Of a stretch of 20,102 nt of DNA, positions 17,381 to 20,102 are shown in pieces; position 1 is the first letter of the stretch; each line of letters starts with the position of its first letter. The stretch is from DATARH01 sp050246595 (lineage in GTDB: Bacteria > Pseudomonadota > Alphaproteobacteria > ATCC43930 > CGMCC-115725): positions 1-20,102 of the forward strand of contig JBFWVT010000087.1 in assembly GCA_050246595.1 (NCBI GenBank), written 5' to 3'. The notes beneath the pieces are model-generated. The model saw nothing but the letters and a program-made list of their open reading frames with translations, was not told where the DNA came from and searched no databases. The translations under genes were made by a program, and so were the position numbers.

Positions 17381-17489
17381 CCGCAATCACCCGTGCGAGC
17401 ACCGCGGCCACCAGGAGCGGCTTTGGCTCCGATGGTTTCTCCTCGGTCTTCGGTGGCTTGGGGAGAACACGGGTGATCCAGGGGAGCAT
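17370..17489 (-). CDS. 39-residue peptide coupled to the scaffold gene
   Basis: Its ATG overlaps the TAA stop of the scaffold-like gene (TAATG), with GAAGGG just before it, and its own stop overlaps the start of the HTH gene. The product is an N-terminal Pro/Lys/Glu-rich stretch (PKPPKTEEKPSEPKP) followed by a short hydrophobic segment (LLVAAVLARVIAG), which may be membrane-associated. No family was recognised. It occupies the place where a major capsid gene would be expected. It might be a genuine small phage protein or a junction product of a deletion. Confidence 0.5.
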   Translation of the reverse strand: MLPWITRVLPKPPKTEEKPSEPKPLLVAAVLARVIAGAR

Positions 17490-18373
17490 TACCCTTCCCC
17501 AGCGATGATGGCATTGAGCGCCTTCATCTCGCGAACCGCCGCCGTGTCACCGGCCAGGTAGCGGTCGGTCCATGCCTTGTCGCCAAGCAGCTCGGTCTTG
17601 CGGGAAACCGCCATCTCGCGGGTCAGAACCTCCCGGCCGGAACCGTTGCCGCCCCCTACGAACTTGTCCTCACCAAGACCGGCGCCGATAACCCGCATCA
17701 TCTCACGGCCGAGCGCCCCAAACCCGAAATCGGTCAGGAGCTTCATCGCGCCATCGAGCTGCGGCGCCAGTGTCTCCCCAAGACGGGACGCCAAGGCCGC
17801 CTGCCCCTGCTTGGCGACGTAGTTGTGCGCGTCGTAGTTCTGCCCCCAGCTCTGCCGGATCGCCGTCTCGGCCGCTTCCCGGTTGGCCGCGACCTCGCTT
17901 TCATGCGCCGTTACCTGATCCTTGACCCATTTCGCGACCGACTTGCCGACCTCGGCCGCCATGTGCTTCGGCAGCTTGGCCGAGGCAGCCGCACCGCGCA
18001 ACGTATCGACCAGGGACGCCGTTGCCTCGCCCGCCTCGACACCCTCAAACGTGTAGTCCTTCGCGTCGGCCGGGGCGCCCAATCGCTGCCACACGCCGGT
18101 CCAGCCATCGGTATCGGTCGCGTCCTTCGGCAGTCGAAGAAGATGTTCCTGCGGGTGGCCGATGAATTTCTGCGCCTCCCGGTGCGCCTTGGCAATCTCC
18201 ACCGCAGCCGCGGCCGGTTCGAGCTTATCCCAGCCCTTCGACTGGACATGCCCGACATGCTCGTCGTCGAGACCCTGATACCACGTCGCCTGTGTAGACC
18301 CCCCGGTGTTCTGTGGAGGCGTCCCGCCATCGCTCCCCGTTTCCGGCGCGAAAACCCTACCCCTTATTAGCAT
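17489..18373 (-). CDS. Phage scaffolding-like capsid assembly protein
   Basis: A 294-residue protein resembling scaffolding/capsid assembly proteins of short-tailed phages. An N-terminal region (about 31-115) reads WYQGLDDEHVGHVQSKGWDKLEPAAAAVEIAKAHREAQKFIGHPQEHLLRLPKDATDTDGW, then a LGAPADAKDYTFEG turn; this pattern is typical of such proteins. A long helical, charged middle follows, with a Gly-rich linker at about 243-248, then a small C-terminal domain that probably contacts capsid. The ATG at 18373 is supported by a perfect GGAGGAG SD with a 7-base spacer, although it overlaps the previous gene by 17 bases. The length is close to that of T7 gp9 (about 300). It should be followed by the major capsid gene, which is missing. 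Confidence 0.75.
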   Translation of the reverse strand: MLIRGRVFAPETGSDGGTPPQNTGGSTQATWYQGLDDEHVGHVQSKGWDKLEPAAAAVEIAKAHREAQKFIGHPQEHLLRLPKDATDTDGWTGVWQRLGAPADAKDYTFEGVEAGEATASLVDTLRGAAASAKLPKHMAAEVGKSVAKWVKDQVTAHESEVAANREAAETAIRQSWGQNYDAHNYVAKQGQAALASRLGETLAPQLDGAMKLLTDFGFGALGREMMRVIGAGLGEDKFVGGGNGSGREVLTREMAVSRKTELLGDKAWTDRYLAGDTAAVREMKALNAIIAGEG

Positions 18374-18512
18374 CCTTGAACTCCTCCACCTTGCCCGTCA
18401 TCACGAAACGGAACACTTCGTTGACACGTTCTTGCGTCTCGCCCCACTCCATAGCTCTACAGTGGGCTACTACCAATTTCAGGCATTCCAGCCGCAGTTC
18501 AACCTCATCCAT
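18357..18512 (-). CDS. 51-residue phage protein
   Basis: Small acidic helical protein starting MDEVELRLECLKLVVAH and ending VEEFKDANKG. The ATG at 18512 overlaps the stop of the Bbp19-like gene (ATGGATGA), with AGGTGG three bases before it. Its 3' end overlaps the scaffold start by 17 bases. Short proteins with a similar (I/V)xLRLECLKLA opening occur at this position in short-tailed phages as I recall; their function is unknown. Two Cys are present and there is no membrane segment. The overlaps on both sides and the SD make it a convincing gene. Confidence 0.7.
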   Translation of the reverse strand: MDEVELRLECLKLVVAHCRAMEWGETQERVNEVFRFVMTGKVEEFKDANKG

Positions 18513-18795
18513 CGTCCACCTGTGTAATTGGGAACTTGCCGCCGTAGGTGGCGAACAGCTCGTCTTCGGTCAGGTTAAGATGCTGCATGATGCGGTGCCA
18601 TACCTCATTCCGGCCGACATACCGCGCGGTTTCCTCCGGGGTCGATCCCCAAGTCGGTGACGTAGCCCGGCAGAACTTCGCCAGGTCGTTGAGCACGATC
18701 GCCCCGGACGGTGAACGAAACGCCACCTGATAGGCCCGCTTGCGGTCCCGCACGAACAGCCAGGTTGCGGTTTCCCTGATCTTCTCAGTCAGCAT
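18505..18795 (-). CDS. Bbp19-like phage structural-region protein
   Basis: Short phage protein of about 96 residues (from the ATG at 18795; the ATG at 18810 adds five). The core, YQVAFRSPSGAIVLNDLAKFCRATSPTWGSTPEETARYVGRNEVWHRIMQHLNLTEDELF, matches the Bbp19-type domain known from Bordetella phage BPP-1 relatives: an AFxxPxGxxVLxDLAxFCRAT opening and an (R)xEVWxRIxxHLNLT end. Function is unknown; it lies between portal and scaffold genes in short-tailed phages. It overlaps the gene before it by 11 bases (26 for the longer start), and its stop overlaps the next start. No strong SD, which suggests coupled translation. Confidence 0.8.
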   Translation of the reverse strand: MLTEKIRETATWLFVRDRKRAYQVAFRSPSGAIVLNDLAKFCRATSPTWGSTPEETARYVGRNEVWHRIMQHLNLTEDELFATYGGKFPITQVDDG

Positions 18796-18940
18796 GGTTC
18801 GATCCGTCATTGTCGAGCTTGACGCCGTAATCATTCAACAACGTTTCGTAGATTTCCCGGCGCTGTTCTCGGGTGTATTTCGGATGACCAAACCGGGCAA
18901 CGAGCGCGTTGATCTCCCGCAAATCGTCTTGGGTAATCAT
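18785..18940 (-). CDS. 51-residue phage protein, coupled start
   Basis: The ATG at 18940 overlaps the stop of the 29-residue peptide as ATGA, which picks this start over the longer in-frame GTG at 19003. The product starts MITQDDLREINALVARFGHPKYTREQRREIYETLLNDYG: a small, charged, mostly helical protein with no Cys and no membrane segment. No SD precedes it, which fits coupled translation. Its first 21 bases match those of the 29-residue gene at 18 positions, although the proteins differ afterwards. No family recognised. Confidence 0.65.
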   Translation of the reverse strand: MITQDDLREINALVARFGHPKYTREQRREIYETLLNDYGVKLDNDGSNHAD

Positions 18941-19026
18941 ACGAGGAGCCATAGCCATATACAAAAAACCGCCCAAAAAACGGCCGCCCCGATGCACATC
19001 CACAAAAAATCGTCTCGCGTAATCAT
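18937..19026 (-). CDS. 29-residue single-span membrane peptide
   Basis: Starts MITRDDFLWM, then is almost entirely hydrophobic (GAAVFWAVFCIWLWLLV), so it is one transmembrane helix with a short charged N-terminus, rich in Trp (four) and Phe. The ATG overlaps the stop of the 22-residue peptide, and its stop overlaps the next ATG, both as ATGA. There is no SD of its own. Three runs of six T lie inside the gene; the first, in frame as T TTT TTG, resembles a -1 slippery site. It could be a holin-like or assembly peptide; no homologue can be named. Confidence 0.55.
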   Translation of the reverse strand: MITRDDFLWMCIGAAVFWAVFCIWLWLLV

Positions 19027-19091
19027 GGCAGCAGGGACACCACGGCGAAGACGGTCAACACCGCGTATGCAGCCCAGAACAACCCGACCAT
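19023..19091 (-). CDS. 22-residue membrane peptide after the portal
   Basis: The ATG at 19091 directly follows the portal stop (TAGATG), with a strong SD, GAGGGAG, inside the last portal codons (about 19099-19105). The product is a single hydrophobic helix (VGLFWAAYAVLTVFAVVSLL). Its stop is shared with the next start as ATGA. It is too short for homology detection, but the SD spacing and the two tight junctions are what a real gene would show. Possible roles are a membrane-inserted lysis or assembly peptide, or simply a translational relay to the next gene. Confidence 0.5.
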   Translation of the reverse strand: MVGLFWAAYAVLTVFAVVSLLP

Positions 19092-20102
19092 CTAGTATCT
19101 CCCTCGGAATTGCGGCGTTCCCTGCGACGCCGGTTGAAGCACCCCGCCACCCGTCATACCGCCTTGGGTTTTCATCGCCGCGGCACGGGCCTTTATCATC
19201 GCGGCCTGGGCGGGCATTTCCTGTATCTGCTGTTGCCTCGCCATCGCCTGAGCACGAGCTTGCCGCTTCTGCTGCATCTTCTGCTGAGAGGCCATCCAGC
19301 GTTCCGGCACGCCCTGAATTTCGGCGATCTCGGGCACCGCTACGTCAAAATCAAACGGGTCGAGAAGGTTGGGGTCTTGTGTGATCGCGGCCAGCTCGCG
19401 CACGTTTTCGACCACCCGCATAAAGCCGGCGGCCTCCCCGGCCCGCATAGCCCGCGCCAACGGCGAAGTCGAAACGACGGTGTACTCGCCTTCGGCCTCC
19501 CGCAGCTCGGGGGGCATCGGCGGCAGCTTCCCGAGACGCGACAGAATATCCAGCTCCCGCGCCGTCATCGGGTCGATATACTCGGACTGCTGGCGGCCAA
19601 CGGTCGGCGCCAACAGGATACCCTTTTCATTGGTCCGCTCGATAACCTCGGTCGCCGTCATCTGCGGCGTTTCGGTCAAAATCTGAAACAAGGTGACAAG
19701 AAACGCATCGTTCTGGATATTGCGCTCCTCCTCCATCATCTCCTTGCTGATCTGGATTTCACCCGTGGGGAGGATACCGATCAGCGCCCGGCCATCGGCG
19801 TTCATCCCGCCGGAAATCGCGGCGCCGGGCCGCAGGGACGCCATATCGGTCAAACCATCGTCAGCCGTCAGCAACACCGGATCGGCCGCCCGGTGCCCCT
19901 GTTTCAAAAATGTCTTCTTCTCGGCGTTCAAGGTCTTCATGGACCCCAACACCATCATCGCCGGGCCGCGGCCGTAGGTTTCCCCCGGCACCTGGAGATA
20001 CCGGCCACCGGGTAGCGGGAAGCTGTAGTAGCCGCCTTCCCGGACGACACATGCCCCCTGGATGGAGACATAGGTGGAGGAGAACGGCAAAGCCCGAGCA
20101 TC
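19092..20102 (-). CDS. Phage portal / head-to-tail connector (5' partial)
   Basis: C-terminal part of a short-tailed-phage portal (head-tail connecting protein, PF12236 type), which forms the dodecameric ring through which DNA enters and leaves the head. The frame is open to the window edge, so the start lies outside; 336 residues are visible. Recognisable stretches are FPFSS-like PFSSTYVSIQ, then GRYLQVPGETYGRGPAMM, MKTLNAEKKTFLKQG, SLRPGAA, and MTATEVIERTNEKGILLAPTVGRQQSEYIDPM with the family's MTATEV signature. The C-terminal 70 residues are a Gln/Ala/Met-rich helical tail (the barrel region) ending in a Gly/Gln stretch. It is the first visible gene of the phage operon; its last codons carry the SD for the 22-residue peptide. 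Confidence 0.9.
   Translation of the reverse strand, partial: DARALPFSSTYVSIQGACVVREGGYYSFPLPGGRYLQVPGETYGRGPAMMVLGSMKTLNAEKKTFLKQGHRAADPVLLTADDGLTDMASLRPGAAISGGMNADGRALIGILPTGEIQISKEMMEEERNIQNDAFLVTLFQILTETPQMTATEVIERTNEKGILLAPTVGRQQSEYIDPMTARELDILSRLGKLPPMPPELREAEGEYTVVSTSPLARAMRAGEAAGFMRVVENVRELAAITQDPNLLDPFDFDVAVPEIAEIQGVPERWMASQQKMQQKRQARAQAMARQQQIQEMPAQAAMIKARAAAMKTQGGMTGGGVLQPASQGTPQFRGRY

Larger units (their letters stand above)
16037..20102 (-). mobile_element. Prophage end (podovirus-type), right side outside the window
   Basis: All genes here run on the minus strand in one coupled set: portal, four small genes and a Bbp19-like protein, scaffold, 39-residue peptide, HTH protein, integrase. 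The left boundary is placed just beyond the integrase (within about 16037-16110) because chromosomal-type DNA resumes at the flavin monooxygenase. No tRNA lies at this end. The attachment core cannot be identified because the other end is outside the window. Base composition is more AT-rich, most clearly in the integrase. There is no major capsid gene between the scaffold and the integrase module. Confidence 0.75.

Overview
This 20.1 kb window is high-GC DNA from an alphaproteobacterium. The gene content fits: a ParE-type topoisomerase IV subunit, a DUF6961-like small protein, porin and ABC-binding proteins typical of soil or aquatic alphaproteobacteria, and long antisense ORF shadows caused by high GC. 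The order within the class (Rhodospirillales, Rhizobiales or a relative) is not resolved. The window has two parts: about 16 kb of ordinary chromosome (1-16036) and about 4 kb of prophage, all on the minus strand, running off the right edge (16062-20102).

Chromosomal part, left to right. A leader region without a gene carries a strong inverted repeat. It is followed by a small membrane protein built on an 11/12-residue AWLLY repeat. Next comes parE (minus) with a good promoter, a DUF6961-like small protein, msrB and a DUF1003 membrane protein (all plus). A putative outer-membrane porin and an ammonium transporter (amtB) lie on the minus strand, and amtB has a candidate sigma-54 promoter. A possible 64-residue ORF and a GFA-family zinc protein lie on the plus strand. 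A minus-strand pair follows, a periplasmic solute-binding protein and an acyl-CoA synthetase, which ends in a textbook intrinsic terminator. On the plus strand are an AmpG-type muropeptide permease, a second MFS transporter and a small secreted protein. The last chromosomal gene is a luciferase-like flavin monooxygenase (minus).

Prophage part, in direction of transcription from the right edge. The order is a portal/head-tail connector (5' end outside the window), two tiny membrane peptides (22 and 29 residues), a 51-residue protein, a Bbp19-like protein, another 51-residue protein, a scaffolding-like protein, a 39-residue peptide, an AlpA/excisionase-like HTH protein and a tyrosine integrase. 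Most of these genes overlap or abut by a few bases (ATGA, TAATG, TAGATG), so they read as one translationally coupled operon. The portal-Bbp19-scaffold order is that of short-tailed phages, but the major capsid gene expected after the scaffold is absent. The integration module sits in its place, and the integrase ends only 25 bases before the flavin monooxygenase start codon. The prophage is therefore either a remnant cut at the scaffold/capsid boundary or a phage whose attachment site splits its structural operon. This junction and the tiny coupled membrane peptides are the most interesting features of the window. No rRNA, tRNA, CRISPR array or insertion sequence was recognised.
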